Source: Lepus europaeus (taxonomy: Eukaryota > Chordata > Mammalia > Lagomorpha > Leporidae). From it: 64,000 nt of DNA. A program made the position numbers and the translations under genes. The notes below the pieces were generated by a model that was not told where the DNA came from, did not search any database, and was given only the letters and a program-made list of their open reading frames with translations. Positions 46,601-57,158 of this stretch are shown here, piece after piece (within the stretch, counting starts at the first letter, position 1; each line of letters begins with the position of its first letter). Location of the stretch: assembly GCF_033115175.1 (NCBI RefSeq), contig NC_084831.1, positions 44,486,002 through 44,550,001 of the forward strand, written 5' to 3'.

Positions 46601-49600
46601 CCAGGGGCCCTGGGGGTGGTGGTGGGCCCCTGGCAGTGGGGTGCGCACTGCGGTGGAGGGGGCAGCGTGAGTGAGACCACAGACACTCGACTCCTTAGAG
46701 GTGCTGGGCCCAGGCCGTCCCTGCCCTTCTCGATCTGGACTCCCCCTGGGGACCTCTCCCCTCCCAGGCTTTGACTCCCCTCCCTGCTCCATGGCCATGT
46801 GCACTGGCAGCCTCCAGGCCTTCCTGCTCCCTGAGCCTGACCCCGCCCCTAGGTATCACAGCCCCAGACCTAGTTTGCCCTCCCCACCCCCGCGGCTCCA
46901 TAAAGGGCACCTCTACCTCCCTTAGTGGCACTGCTGCAGGCGGCAGATCCAGGGCTGTGGTGGGTCCTGGGCGCCCTCACCCTGCCAGCCCCACGGCAGG
47001 TCACCGTCCCTCGCCTGATGGCCCTGCCTTTCTGTCTGTTTGCTTCCCCATTCTCAGAACAGCCCTGCTTCTACCCCCTGCTCCCCAGGATCCCCTGGGC
47101 CAGCCGGCAGGGCAGGGACGGGTCCAGTGGGCTTTGAATACCGAGCTAAGGAGAGGTTCTGCGTTTGCTTCATCAGGGGATGGGGGCCAGTTTCATGGCA
47201 AAAGGACGGCCCTGGCCACAGGGGAGAGTCAAGTTGAAGTGGCCCGGCCGGGCCGCAGGCAGTGGGGCCAGAGCTGGCCCCACTCCTGCCTTAGCCTCTC
47301 TGCCCTGGCTCTTCCCTTTCCAGCTGACCTTGGCACCTCGATTCCTGCCAAATGCCCTGATCAGTGTGGACTTTGCTGCCAACTATCTCACCAAGATCTA
47401 TGGGCTCACCTTTGGCCAGAAGCCAAACTTGAGGTCAGAGGTCAGAGGGGTGGTCCTGGGCTTGGGCTGGGGGAAGGGAGGCACTGAGGTCCATGCTGTG
47501 CTGTGGGCGATGGGTCCTCGCGCTCGGGCTGTGTGAAGCCACACTCAGGGGCTGGAGGAGCCGGGATCCAGAAGGCGGGGGCTGAAGGGTGAGGAGGTCT
47601 TGGTCCAAGAGCCGAGGGCAGAGTATGGGCACTGGGGCACTGGTGAGGCTGTCCCCCTTCTCAGCCCCTAGGGCAGGGGAGCCCTTTCTAGGAGGCACAG
47701 CTGCTCTCCCCTGGAAGTGGTGTGGGGGCAGTGAGCATCCTCCGCACAGCTGTGCCAGTAGGGCAGGGTATACTTGGCCGGGGCTGGAGCGGGGCAGGGC
47801 AGGCGCTATGCAGAGCCCACGGCTTCTCTGTCCCTGATCTGTCGCTCACTTAACTCTCTCCATCCCCTCCAATGGGACTGTCCCCAGACCCATTCCACAG
47901 ATGAGAAGGCTGAGGCACACGAGAGGCCACACAAAAGGGGCAAGACAGAGCAATGCCAGGGTAGTTCAAAAAGTTATAGAAATAAATGATAAGTTTATCC
48001 TGGTGAAAAATGCATTGACATCCATGCAGAGTGTCTTCATGAGATATGTTTCCCACAGGCTTTGCGAAGCACCCTCATATTGACCTTGCTCCTCGTCTTC
48101 CCTCCTGCCAGCAGGGTGGCCGCATGAGGGTGGGGGCCTGGCGCTGTGTCTACTCTTAGGTCTGGCCAGTCTGGCACCCATGGCCTCTGTTTATGTATTT
48201 ACATGTATGTGTGTGTGTGCACATGTGGGTGCCACAGGTGCTGTGACATACTCACCATGCTGGCTGAGTAAGTGTTACCTCTGAACCAAGGCCTGCACTG
48301 GGTGCCGGGACAATGAGGCAGGAGGGACAGGCCCTGTCACCAGGCAAAGTTCCTGCAGAACTCAGAGCCCGGGGTGGGGCTGATAGGTGGGGGCGAAGGG
48401 GCCGAGAGGGACAAAGACTCCAGTCCTTCTTGCCCAGGGTTCTCCCTGGCTGTGTGGGTTGGATTGCGCCCTTGGGCTTGCGTGGGGGAAGAGCACCTGG
48501 GCCCCAGGCCCGTCTGAGCAGGAGGAAGGGGGGAGCCCAGGTGAGGTGAGGCCTGTGCTTGACCCCTAGGTCGGTGTACCTGCACAACAACAAGCTGGCC
48601 GACGCCGGGCTGCCTGACAACATGTTCAACGGCTCCAGCAACGTCGAGATCCTCATCCTGTCCAGCAACTTCCTGCGCCATGTGCCCAAGCACCTGCCAC
48701 CGGCCCTGTACAAGTTGCACCTCAAGGTGGGAGGGGGGAGGCAGGGGAATGAGCAGGCACCATGACCAGGGCCCGAGAGCAGGGACTTGCAAGGGAGAAG
48801 TGTCCAGGTCACAAAGTTGGTAGAGGTCAAGTAGGTAGGAGCCTGGGCACCGGCCGATGGCGTAGGTTAGCACACACTGGGGATGCCCCAGGCCCAGGTC
48901 CCCTCCTGGCGGCTCCCCAGACAGCTGTCAGCCCTGCCCTGGCCCTTCACCTTCCCCTCAAGCTCCCCTCCTTGCCTTTCCACCCCCAGAATAACAAACT
49001 GGAGAAGATCCCACCAGGGGCCTTCAGTGAGCTGAGCAACCTGCGGGAGCTGTACCTGCAGAACAACTACCTGACAGACGCGGGCCTGGACAACGAGACC
49101 TTCTGGTGGGTCCCCGTGTCACCACATCCTCTGCCCGGCCGCGGTGCTGGGGAAGCCCCACAGGGGCGCACCGCCCAGCCAAGGCCTTGCTCACTCATCC
49201 CTTGCCCACATGGCCTCTGTCGATGGCTCTGTCTCCAAGAACAAGTGACGTGTTTGGGTTTGGCCGTGCAGGGTTCCAGTGAGGCAAGGGAGAATTTGCA
49301 GTCTGGCTTCTGGGTATAAAATGCAGACTCAAGCACTCTTGTTGAAGGCAAATGCGTTTTTAAAAAGCTAATTTGTTTATTTGAAAGGCAGAGGGACAAA
49401 AGGGAGAGGCAGAGAGAGAAAGAAATCTTCCATCTGTTGGTGTAGTCCCTGGATGCCTGCAGCAGCTGGGACTGGGTCAGGCTGAAGCCAGAAGCCCAGG
49501 ACTCCATCCAGGTCTCCCACGTGGGGGGCAGGAGCCCAAGCACTTGGGCCATCTTCTGCTGGTTTCTCAGGTGCATCAGCAAGGAACTAGATGGGAATCT

Positions 49601-52600
49601 GGGACTGGAAATGGCACTCATATGGGGGGTCAGCATCACAAGCAGTGGCTTAGCCGGCTGCACCACAACACAGCCCTGCTTTTTTATTTTAAAAAAAAAT
49701 CTTATTATCATTTTGTATTTGAAAAGCAGAGAGTATGACATCTTCCATCTCCTGCTCTGTTACCCAGAGGCCTGCAACCACCAGGGCTGGGCCAGGCTGA
49801 AGCCAGGAGCCTGGTACTCTTACTGGGGTCTCCCATGTGGGTGACAGAGACCCAGGTCCTGGAGCTGTCACCTGCCCCCTCTCAGAAAGCTGGGTGGGAA
49901 GCCCAGGAACTGGAACTGGAACCAGGCAGTCCCATATGGGATGCGGGCATCCCAGCGCCACTTAACTGCTGTGCCAAATGCCTGCCCCACATGTTCATTT
50001 TTTAGGGCCTGGGGAAGCCACAAAAGGCTAACTACAGATGGAACAGTGGTCTTCAAATAAAACTGTGCTAGATCCTTCTTACACCAGTGGCACTGAGAGA
50101 CAGAGAGAGGCTCAGAGGATTGAGGTGCCCCAGCCCCGAGTGGCAGAGCAGGTTAGAGGCCGGTCCCTGCTGCTTCCTTGGGAATAGGGGCGGCAAGAAG
50201 CAGGTGTGGACCTGCCAACTCTCCTACCCCTCCCTCCCCAGGAAGCTCTCCAGCCTGGAGTACCTGGATCTGTCCAGCAACAACCTGTCTCGGGTCCCCG
50301 CGGGGCTGCCACGCAGCCTGGTGCTGCTGCACCTGGAGAAGAACGTTATCCGCAGCGTGGACGCCGACGTACTGACGCCCATCCGCAGCCTCGAGTACCT
50401 GCTGCTGCACAGCAACCAGCTGCGGGCGCAGGGCATCCACCCGCTGGCCTTTCAGGGCCTCAAGCGGCTGCACACGGTGCACCTGTACAACAATGCGCTG
50501 GAGCGGGTGCCCAGTGGCCTGCCCCGTCGTGTGCGCACCCTCATGATCCTGCACAATCAGATCACGGGCATCGGTCGCGAAGACTTCGCCACCACCTACT
50601 TCCTGGAGGAACTCAACCTCAGCTACAACCGCATCACCAGCCCGCAGGTGCACCGCGACGCCTTCCGCAAGCTACGCCTGCTGCGCTCGCTGGACCTGTC
50701 CGGCAACCGCCTACACACGCTGCCGCCCGGGCTGCCCCGCAACGTGCACGTGCTGAAGGTCAAGCGCAACGAGCTGGTCGCCCTGGCCCGCGGCGCGCTG
50801 GCAGGCATGGCCCAGCTGAGGGAGCTCTACCTCACCGGCAACCGGCTGCGCAGCCGGGCTCTGGGGCCCCGCGCCTGGGCGGACCTCGCCCACCTGCAGG
50901 TATGGGGGGTGAGAGGGGCTAGGCTGAGCATGTGACATATAAGGGGGTCTTCAGAAAGTTCATGAAGCGGGGAGCACTTGGCCTAGTGGTTAAGGCGCTG
51001 GTTAGGAGGCCCAGGCCTGTCAGTAGACCCTGGATTCCACTTGGGACTCCTGCTCCAGCATCCTGCTAATGCAGGTGACTGAATTCCTGCCCCCGGCCCC
51101 CATTAAGTTCCTGCCCCGCCCCTGCTCCCTGCGCTTGCAGGCCATGTGGGAATGAATTGTGGGTAGGAGCTGTCCCTTTCTCTCTCTCTCTGTCCGTCTG
51201 TCTCTCGCTCTGCCTTTTAAATAAATAGATAATGTTAGTTCGTAAGAAAATGTGCATTATGAAAAAAACTGCATATGGATTTAAATTTTTTTGGTGCAAA
51301 AATGAATTTATCTTTGAATTTCATTCTCCCATGAACATTTTCCAGTAACTTTCCACTTCTGGTGCAGCTGCCCTGAGCCCATGTCTGCTGGCACTGGGCA
51401 AGGGCTGGTGGGAGGTTTGGGCCCTGGGGGAGGGTCATCGGGCAGGGCTGGTTCATGTACCTTCAGGGGTCACCTGGGGCAGCTGGGCTTTAGGGTAGGG
51501 AGCAGGTGAACACTGTGTGGGGAGGGCCTCTGATGCCTGGCTCAGCCCAGCCCACCCGTAGGCAGGTCCAGGAGTGGAGAAGGGCAGAGGACAGCACCCC
51601 ACCTGCAGACACAGGGGTGAGATGGGCTATAGGCAGGTCATGGCTTCAGGTAGGGGGTGCATGGTTCAAAGAAACTGGGGACATTTGGGATGGCATAGGA
51701 GAGTCCCACTCCCCTGTCTGCAGGTAGGGCAGGGCTTGGAGAAGGCGGGGTCCTGAGAGGGGTGGGCCGACTTGGCTGGCCTGCAGAGGGCTGGAGAAGG
51801 GGGCGTCCACGCCAGGCTTGCTGGCTGGTCCCTGGGAGCCAGAGTCAGGCCAGGTTGTCTGGACACAGGATGGAGCCTCTTGTGGCAAAGAGTGAGGCCC
51901 CTCCACTCAGACAGACCCAGCCCAGGGGCGCAGCTGGCCCCTCTCTCTGTCTCCCTGGGAGGCCCCGCCTCAGCCCTGCGGCTTCCTCTTCTTGGCTTTC
52001 CCTCACCGCCCTCATCCCTCCTGGGCCATAGGTTGCTCGCTGGAGTGTCACCTGCCTGTGGAGCTGGAATACGGGGCAGGCGTTTTTCCTGCGGTGTGTG
52101 CGGCCGGGCGCCGTGGGAGGTTGGGGCTCGTGCAGGGCCCTCCTCACCTGCACTGCCCTGCTGCCCGCCAGCGCCAGCACCACCCGCCTTCGTGTCCCTC
52201 GTGGGTGTTCCCTGGGGGCTCACTCTCTAGGGCCTCACTCCCCGCTGTTCTTCCTGCCGCCTGCCCCTCCTGCTGCATTTCCCATGTCGTGGGAGGGGCT
52301 GGACAACATCCACCCCGGTGCCCACGGGAAGCCTGGGGGCTGCCCTTGACGGGCCCCTTGCCTAGCCGCCCCTGGCCACCTAACCCCACGAACACTGCAC
52401 CATCTCCCCGCCATCACCTGCCCGCACCCCAGGCCAGGCCACTGCCTGGACCCCAGCTTCCTCCATATGTACTGCTCTTCCCTGCTCACACCCTCTGCTG
52501 GAAGCGCCTTCTCCGCCCTGGTCACTGGTGACACCTTCCCGTTCATTCATTCCAAAGCCTGTACTGTGCCCCCACCGTGTGCCAGCCTCTGCTCTAGAAC

Positions 52601-55379
52601 TGGGGGCCCTGTGGACTAAGGCAGGCGGAGGGCCCCCACCCTCCAGAGCACACGCTTAGGGCTCAGCTCAGGCGTCCTTTCTCCAGGAAGCCCCCTCCCC
52701 TGCACCAACAAGGGGCAGGTCAGCTTGGTCAAGGCCCGGGAGGAGGTTGGCCAGGGTGTCTGATGGGGGGAGAGGAGGGTCTTCCTCCCTCGGGAGCTCT
52801 CTCCAGGCAGTGTCAGAGCCCCACCTGTGCTAACCGCCTTCTCTCCCTGGACTGCTTGCCCCAAGGTGAGGCTGGGTCAGCACCCCCCCCCCCCGGGCTC
52901 CTTCACAGCAGCCCAGGTTCCTGACTTGTCGTGGTCAGCTTGTCTCCATTTTCCCTACCAGATGAGAAAGTGCCAGGGTGGAGAAGCGTGATGGGGCACC
53001 GTGGAAGCAGGGAGCCTCGAGCGTGGGGAGGTGAATGGGAGGCCTGGCTGTGCTCTCAGGATTCACAGCCCCCCGCTTCCTGACCCTACACCCCAGCCTC
53101 TCAGAGTGAGGAAGGGACCTTAGAGTTCATGGGCTTGCCCACTGGCAGCTGCATAGGTGTGAGTCTGGCCAGGGCTCACCGGCCACTGGAGGGCATGAAG
53201 GTGGCCCAGAGGCAGTGCGCGTGCACGGCTGCTTACCTCTGCTCCTGGGGAAGCCCACCCCAGCTCCCTGACTGCTGGCTCCAGGCAGGCAGTGACCTGG
53301 GGACTGACCAGCCTGGGGGTGGGTTGCCCACGGTCGCTGTGGGCCTCACACCCCCTCACCTGTGGCTGCTGAAGTTCATGAGCAGCCAGCCCTACCTGGT
53401 GCTTCCCCCTACTCCACGCAGGGCCAGCAGGGGTGAGATTCAAAGGCTAAGGACCCTGACTTCTGCCCTCTGAGATCTTCAGCTGGTTGGAAGTGACAAG
53501 TGTGTTTAGGAAGAGGCTCTGAATTCATGTGGGAAGGCAGAGGGGCCTGGGTGGGACACACATCGGGGAGAACAAGGGCTTGGAGTTAGGTATCCCAGGC
53601 CCCCTCCTCTTAGGGGTTGGTTGGGTAGCACTGCACAGGTGACTTAAACCCTCTGAGCCTGTATCCCCTTTGGAAAATGGGCATAGCTATAGACACATCC
53701 CCTCCACGGGGCTATGTGGGGTTTGGAAGTGCTGGTCTTGGTGGGAGTTTTGTATGCTCTTCAGTGCTTTTTTATTTTTAAGTTTTGTTTATTTATTTGA
53801 AAAGCAGAGTTACAGAGAGGGAGAGACAGAGAGAGGAATCTTCCATCTGCTGGTGCACTCCCCAGATGGCTGCAATGGCCAGCACTGGGCCAGGCTGAAG
53901 CCAGGAGCCAGGAGCATCATCAGAGTCTCCCACATGGGTGCAGGGGCCCAAGTACTTGGGCCATCTTCCACTGCTTTTCCTGGTGCATTAGCAGGGAGCT
54001 GGATCAGAAGTGGAGCAGCCAGGACTCAAATCTGCACCTCGATGGGAAGCCACTGTTGCAGGGAACAGATTTACCCACTAAGCCACAGCACTGGCCCCTG
54101 TTCGGTGCCTTGCACAGGGGGGCCCTGACTCCTTTGGTCACCCCTGCAGCTGCTGGACATTGCTGGGAATCAGCTCACAGAGATCCCGGAGGGCCTCCCG
54201 GAGTCGCTGGAGTACCTGTACCTGCAGAACAACAAGATCAGTGCTGTGCCCGCCCATGCCTTTGACTCCACACCCAACCTCAAGGGCATCTTTCTCAGGT
54301 AGGAGAACCCCTGGGGCCCCACCAGCACCCCCATGGGGCCGGCCCAGCTCCCGTGGGATAGCTGAGGCACACAGGGACAGTTCAGAGGCAGAGGTCAGTG
54401 TGGGTGGCCTGACTCCCTCCTGCCCTCCCTGCCGGCTGTGGGACCCCAGGAACTTCTGTTGGCTCAGCTCTTGAGGGCGGGGCAGTCCTGGTGAGGCCTA
54501 ATGTGGCCTACAGGTTTGTCCAAGGGCTTTGGAAACATGATAAAGCAGTGCCCACCCTTTCACCATGTGTTCCTGGGTGGGCAGAGCACAGGGGACGGCT
54601 GGGGGATTCAGGACAGAGGTGTCCAGTGCTGCCTGGGCTGTGGGCACAGGGCTGGGGGTTTGCAGTGATGCCAAGGACCTGGCATCTCAGCTGTGGGGAC
54701 TTCCGCTGAGCAGGGCTAGGGAGGTTTTCCCCACTGCCCCCGAGCCCTGCCCTGCCGTAGCAGACGGTTGGGGCAGGAAAGAGAAGGGCACAGGGTGCAC
54801 TCCAGGGGCGCTGTGGCCACGAAGGCCCAGGCTTGGTGACCTGGGCTCAGGCCTCTGCAGCGGAGCCGAGGCATAGCCTCTGCCTTTGCACCACCTGCGT
54901 GTGTCCCTGCTCCTCTCAGTGCTGGCCTCACCTGCAGGCCTCGGGTCCACGCCGGAGAGTGAGCCGAGAGGCAGCTTCTGTGTCTGCCACTCCCCAACTG
55001 GTGGTGAGAGCTGTGGGCCGTGGCAGACGTCCCCGCACCCTACGATACTGGGCCAGAGCCAGTCCCCACCCCAGGCTGGAGCTCCCCCAACAACCTGCAC
55101 GTCCGCTGTGCTCTGTGCTTCTCAGCCCGCAGCCTGTCTACACTGCAGCATTCCTGGGAGGGCCTGACTCCTCCTCGTGTCCCCCCAGGGGTGTGGGGAG
55201 CTGTGGGGCTGTGCAGGGCTCCGGGCATTGACCCCTACGTGGACGGCTTGTGCAGGTTTAACAAGCTGGCCGTGGGCTCAGTGGTGGAGAGCGCCTTCCG
55301 GAGGCTGAAGCACCTGCAGGTCTTGGACATTGAAGGCAACTTTGAGTTTGGTGGTGTTTCCAAGGACCGTGGCCGCTTG

Positions 55380-55414
<35 letters not shown>

Positions 55415-55439
55415 GGAAGAGGAAGAGGAAACAAGATAG
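43340..55439 (+). CDS. PODN: PODN (podocan), complete coding region; span including introns
   Basis: Podocan is a secreted class V small leucine-rich repeat protein of the extracellular matrix, first described in kidney glomeruli and implicated in limiting smooth-muscle cell growth (family knowledge). Nine coding exons (43340-43651, 45043-45136, 46278-46342, 47324-47433, 48570-48726, 48990-49105, 50242-50899, 54150-54298, 55256-55439) join in frame with GT/AG sites to 1,845 bases, 614 residues plus stop, close to the human 613. The order is: signal peptide (about 1-24, seven Leu in a row), acidic spacer, N-terminal Cys cluster at residues 68, 72, 74 and 82, then LxxLxLxxNxL repeats to about residue 590, then a 17-Glu tail. 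N-glycosylation sequons include NGS, NET and two NLS. No defect was seen. Confidence 0.97.
43652..45042 (+). other. PODN intron with a 5'-truncated C-SINE
   Basis: A 1.4-kb intron. Its only notable content is the young C-SINE at 44438-44709. Confidence 0.8.
44438..44709 (-). mobile_element. Young-type C-SINE, 5'-truncated, perfect 14-bp TSD
   Basis: Poly-T, GACAGGCAGAGTGGACAGTG to GACAGAATCCGGTGCCCCGA, lacking the tRNA-like head. It is flanked by TGACCCTGCTTTTT at 44424-44437 and 44710-44723. Confidence 0.93.
45043..45136 (+). CDS. PODN: PODN coding exon 2 (leucine-rich repeats)
   Basis: The acceptor is CCCCACCCCAG and the donor CGAG/GTGAGG. It encodes [19 protein letters not shown] and [12 protein letters not shown] plus one base. 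It completes the repeat begun at LSLQ in the previous exon. Confidence 0.95.
45137..46277 (+). other. PODN intron
   Basis: Repeat-free apart from an AT-rich ancient repeat-like stretch at about 45340-45500. The 332-codon minus-strand frame at 45806-46804 crosses the next exon and is a GC artefact. Confidence 0.7.
46278..46342 (+). CDS. PODN: PODN coding exon 3
   Basis: A 65-bp exon with acceptor CCTTTGAAG and donor AACAAG/GTGAGG. The split Gly codon joins exactly to the previous exon; it then reads [21 protein letters not shown]. Confidence 0.94.
46343..47323 (+). other. PODN intron, nothing recognised
   Basis: A GC-rich intron of about 1 kb with no transposon copy that I recognise. Confidence 0.7.
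47324..47433 (+). CDS. PODN: PODN coding exon 4
   Basis: The acceptor is CTTTCCAG and the donor TTGAG/GTCAGA. It encodes [20 protein letters not shown], then [16 protein letters not shown], ending in two bases of an Arg codon. Confidence 0.95.
47434..48569 (+). other. PODN intron with a mariner-like trace
   Basis: A short piece at about 47960-48060 (GTAGTTCAAAAAGTTATAG, ATGATAAGTTTATCCTGGTG) resembles the mariner-like repeat at 1403 and 50943. The rest is unremarkable apart from a GTGTGTGTG tract near 48211. Confidence 0.5.
48570..48726 (+). CDS. PODN: PODN coding exon 5
   Basis: The acceptor is GACCCCTAG and the donor CTCAAG/GTGGGA. It encodes (R)[18 protein letters not shown], an NGSS glycosylation sequon and [20 protein letters not shown]. 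The Arg codon is split correctly with exon 4. Confidence 0.95.
48990..49105 (+). CDS. PODN: PODN coding exon 6
   Basis: The acceptor is CCACCCCCAG and the donor TTCTG/GTGGGT. It encodes [19 protein letters not shown] and [19 protein letters not shown], ending in two bases of a Trp codon. It contains a predicted N-glycosylation sequon (NET). Confidence 0.95.
49358..49677 (-). repeat. C-SINE, antisense
   Basis: GCTAATTTGTTTATTTGAAA, GGTCTCCCACGTGGGGGGCA and the head complement GCACCACAACACAGCCC. Confidence 0.85.
49680..49987 (-). repeat. C-SINE, antisense, older
   Basis: ATCATTTTGTATTTGAAAAG, GGTCTCCCATGTGGGTGACA and the head complement GTGCCAAATGCCTGCCCC. It abuts the previous copy. Confidence 0.8.
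50242..50899 (+). CDS. PODN: PODN coding exon 7 (large leucine-rich repeat exon)
   Basis: A 658-bp exon with acceptor CCCTCCCCAG and donor CTGCAG/GTATGG, encoding about 219 residues from [19 protein letters not shown] to WADLAHLQ, roughly ten repeats without interruption. It has many CpG. The frame stays open some distance into both introns, but homology and splice sites fix the limits. Confidence 0.97.
50943..51345. mobile_element. Mariner-like MITE interrupted by a SINE
   Basis: The left part, TCTTCAGAAAGTTCATGAA, is at about 50947-50965. The right part resumes near 51237 with GTTCGTAAGAAAATGTGCAT and ATGAAAAAAACTGCATATGG, ending TTCTCCCATGAACATTTTCC. The two halves match the uninterrupted relative at 1403-1510, and the ends are inverted repeats. 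Confidence 0.6.
50966..51236 (+). repeat. Variant C-SINE inside the mariner-like element
   Basis: The head GCACTTGGCCTAGTGGTTAA differs from the common C-SINE head. The body GATTCCACTTGGGACTCCTG, a CT-rich tract and the tail CTTTTAAATAAATAGATAA make it a related but distinct tRNA-derived SINE. Confidence 0.65.
53575..53690 (+). repeat. MIR-like fragment
   Basis: GGGCTTGGAGTTAGGTATCC, GGTGACTTAAACCCTCTGAG and CTTTGGAAAATGGGCATAGC follow MIR order. Confidence 0.5.
53767..54097 (-). repeat. C-SINE, antisense, just upstream of a PODN exon
   Basis: TTTTGTTTATTTATTTGAAA, GTCTCCCACATGGGTGCAGG and the head complement AGCCACAGCACTGGCCCC. It ends 52 bases before the exon at 54150. Confidence 0.9.
54150..54298 (+). 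CDS. PODN: PODN coding exon 8
   Basis: The acceptor is CACCCCTGCAG and the donor CTCAG/GTAGGA. It encodes [39 protein letters not shown] and [10 protein letters not shown] plus two bases of Arg. Confidence 0.96.
54299..55255 (+). other. PODN intron, nothing recognised
   Basis: A GC-rich intron of about 0.96 kb with no transposon copy recognised. Confidence 0.7.
55256..55439 (+). CDS. PODN: PODN terminal coding exon (acidic tail)
   Basis: The acceptor is GGCTTGTGCAG with a weak pyrimidine tract. It encodes (R)[19 protein letters not shown], then [14 protein letters not shown] and, after DRGRL, 17 consecutive Glu followed by TR and TAG at 55437-55439. The exon continues 26 bases as 3' UTR to a donor ACCTAG/GTAGGT at 55465. 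A long acidic C-terminus is typical of podocan; I recall the human tail as interrupted by Gly and Lys near its start. Confidence 0.95.
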
Positions 55440-55465
55440 TGACAAAGGACAGAGATCTGACCTAG
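55440..55465 (+). other. PODN: PODN 3' UTR, first segment
   Basis: Twenty-six bases between the stop codon and a consensus donor (TAG/GTAGGT). The join to 57159 reproduces the GACCTAG/GA junction I remember from the human transcript. Confidence 0.7.
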
Positions 55466-57158
55466 GTAGGTGGCTGGGCAGGGCGTGGCACTCACCTCTT
55501 CCCCACCCCTGACCCCAGTGCAGTCTTGAGCCATTCTCTGTCCTGCTCCCTCTGCTCATGGTGAAAGCCTCTAAGAGCACTTGAGGCACAGCAGCCCTGC
55601 AGACCCCCGTGGTGGGAGCTGCCCTGAGCAGGGTCGGACACACAGGCCTGAGGCTCAGGGGCGAGGTCGGGGCTGGAGATGGGGCTCCAGGCATTGTCAG
55701 CTCGGCTCGGGTGAGTGAGTGGGCGGGTGCAGCAGGAGGGGAGCCTGCTGAAGAGGCGGGGGCAGTTAGGAAAGGAGCTGGGGAAGTCACAGGCAAAGCG
55801 GGCTGGCGTATACGCCTGTAACAAAACACCCACCTGTGTGCCACGCACACAGATGCACTCAGGCACCAGCACCCTTCACTCACGGGCACAAACAGGTCTA
55901 AACACGAGCATTCACAAAGCACACACAGACGTGTTCATAGGCACAGGCCACGTGTGCACACCCACACATGGCCTTTACGTGAGCATGTGTGTGGGCACAC
56001 ACACACACAAGTAGGGAGCCAGCCATGCCGCAGAGGCTGCGGGAGCTGAGTGCTGGCTTTATCCACACGGAGGTCATCTGGAACTCTGCAGGGGCTGACT
56101 GCAGAGGGAGACTGGGTGACGAGAGGGGCTCCAACCTGCTCCAGGTCCGGCTGTGGAGAGAGGGAGAGGGCGGTAGTGGGAAGGCGTGGGACGTTCTAGA
56201 AGGGCACCTTTCATCTGATGCCTCTTCTCAGGCTGGAGCTCGTGTGGTGCTGACAGGGCGGGCTGTGGTGGGCAGGAGGGTTGAATGCGAGTGCCCCATG
56301 GAGCCGGGGGGCGAGGGGGAGGCCAGCGCCTCTTCCACTGTGGTGGGCGGGCCGAGTAGCTGCAGCCACAGGCGGTATAGTGGCCTGGTGGAAGGGAAGG
56401 AGAAGCAGACAGGTGGCCTGGGTGGGCAGGGGCGCTGGCCAGGGGTGTCGAGGTGTGGGCGTGGCGGTGGCCAGCAGCCGGGAGCAGAGGTCAGGAGGTC
56501 AGACAAGCCTGCAGAGGCAGCGCGCTGGCGGGCCCGCGGCTGGGAAGTGGCTGCGGGCGGGACTGCTGGCCACTGTCAGGGCGGTGACTTGGGGGAGCCC
56601 GAGGGGCTGCTGATGGCTAACAGGGAGTGGGCGAGGGGTCCACGCTGATGACAGAGAAGAAGGACAGAGTCATTCCAGTGTGGAGGGACAGGCCTCGGCA
56701 GGGCTTGGGGGGTCCCTCTGCCCTGCTCCTGGGGCCTGGGTGCAGGGGTGCAGCCCCTTCTCCCGAGGCCTTGCTCTCATGCAGGCCAGGGCTCAGCCTC
56801 AGGGGCCACTGCCTGTTCACTGAGGACACTCTGGCCTCATGTGTGGACTGTCACGTCCTGCAGGGGACAGAATCTGGGCCCATGGAGCACATTGACCATG
56901 GCCAGGTGAATTGAGTGAGACCCCAGGAGAGGCCTCAGAGAGTGGCCATGGTGGGCCCCAGAGGCTCTGTCTGGTTCCCGCTGGCATGAGTGGCTCCCAT
57001 TGGCTTTAGGCTCCAGGGGCCAACCCCTCTCCCACTCACAACAGCCTGGCGTTCCCAGCATCCCCTTAAGCAGGGCCCCAGCTGCCATCCTCCCCGCGGG
57101 CTGGTGTGGCAGGCAGGGTGGCCCCGGCTGGCCCCTGACTCTCCCGTGTGTTCTGCAG
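55466..57158 (+). other. PODN last intron, in the 3' UTR
   Basis: A 1.7-kb intron without recognised transposons; short CA-rich patches around 55840-56010. Confidence 0.65.

Larger units (their letters stand above)
49106..50241 (+). other. PODN intron with two adjacent antisense C-SINEs
   Basis: Two diverged copies in the same orientation fill most of the intron. Nothing else was seen. Confidence 0.8.
50900..54149 (+). other. PODN intron, gene-free
   Basis: A 3.25-kb intron holding a mariner-like element split by a SINE (50943-51345), a 13-C run at 52882-52894, a MIR-like piece and an antisense C-SINE just before the next exon. Frames such as 51992-52531 have no recognisable domain. Confidence 0.7.

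Noticed and set aside
45806-46804. Minus-strand open frame of 332 codons
   Set aside because: It lies antisense to PODN introns and a real PODN exon and has no recognisable domain; a GC-composition artefact.
50153-50653. Minus-strand open frame of 166 codons
   Set aside because: The antisense shadow of the PODN leucine-rich-repeat exon; codon bias on the sense strand keeps the complement open.
50087-50935. Plus-strand open frame of 282 codons as an independent gene
   Set aside because: It is PODN coding exon 7 (50242-50899) with intronic extensions; the ends do not match the leucine-rich-repeat pattern.
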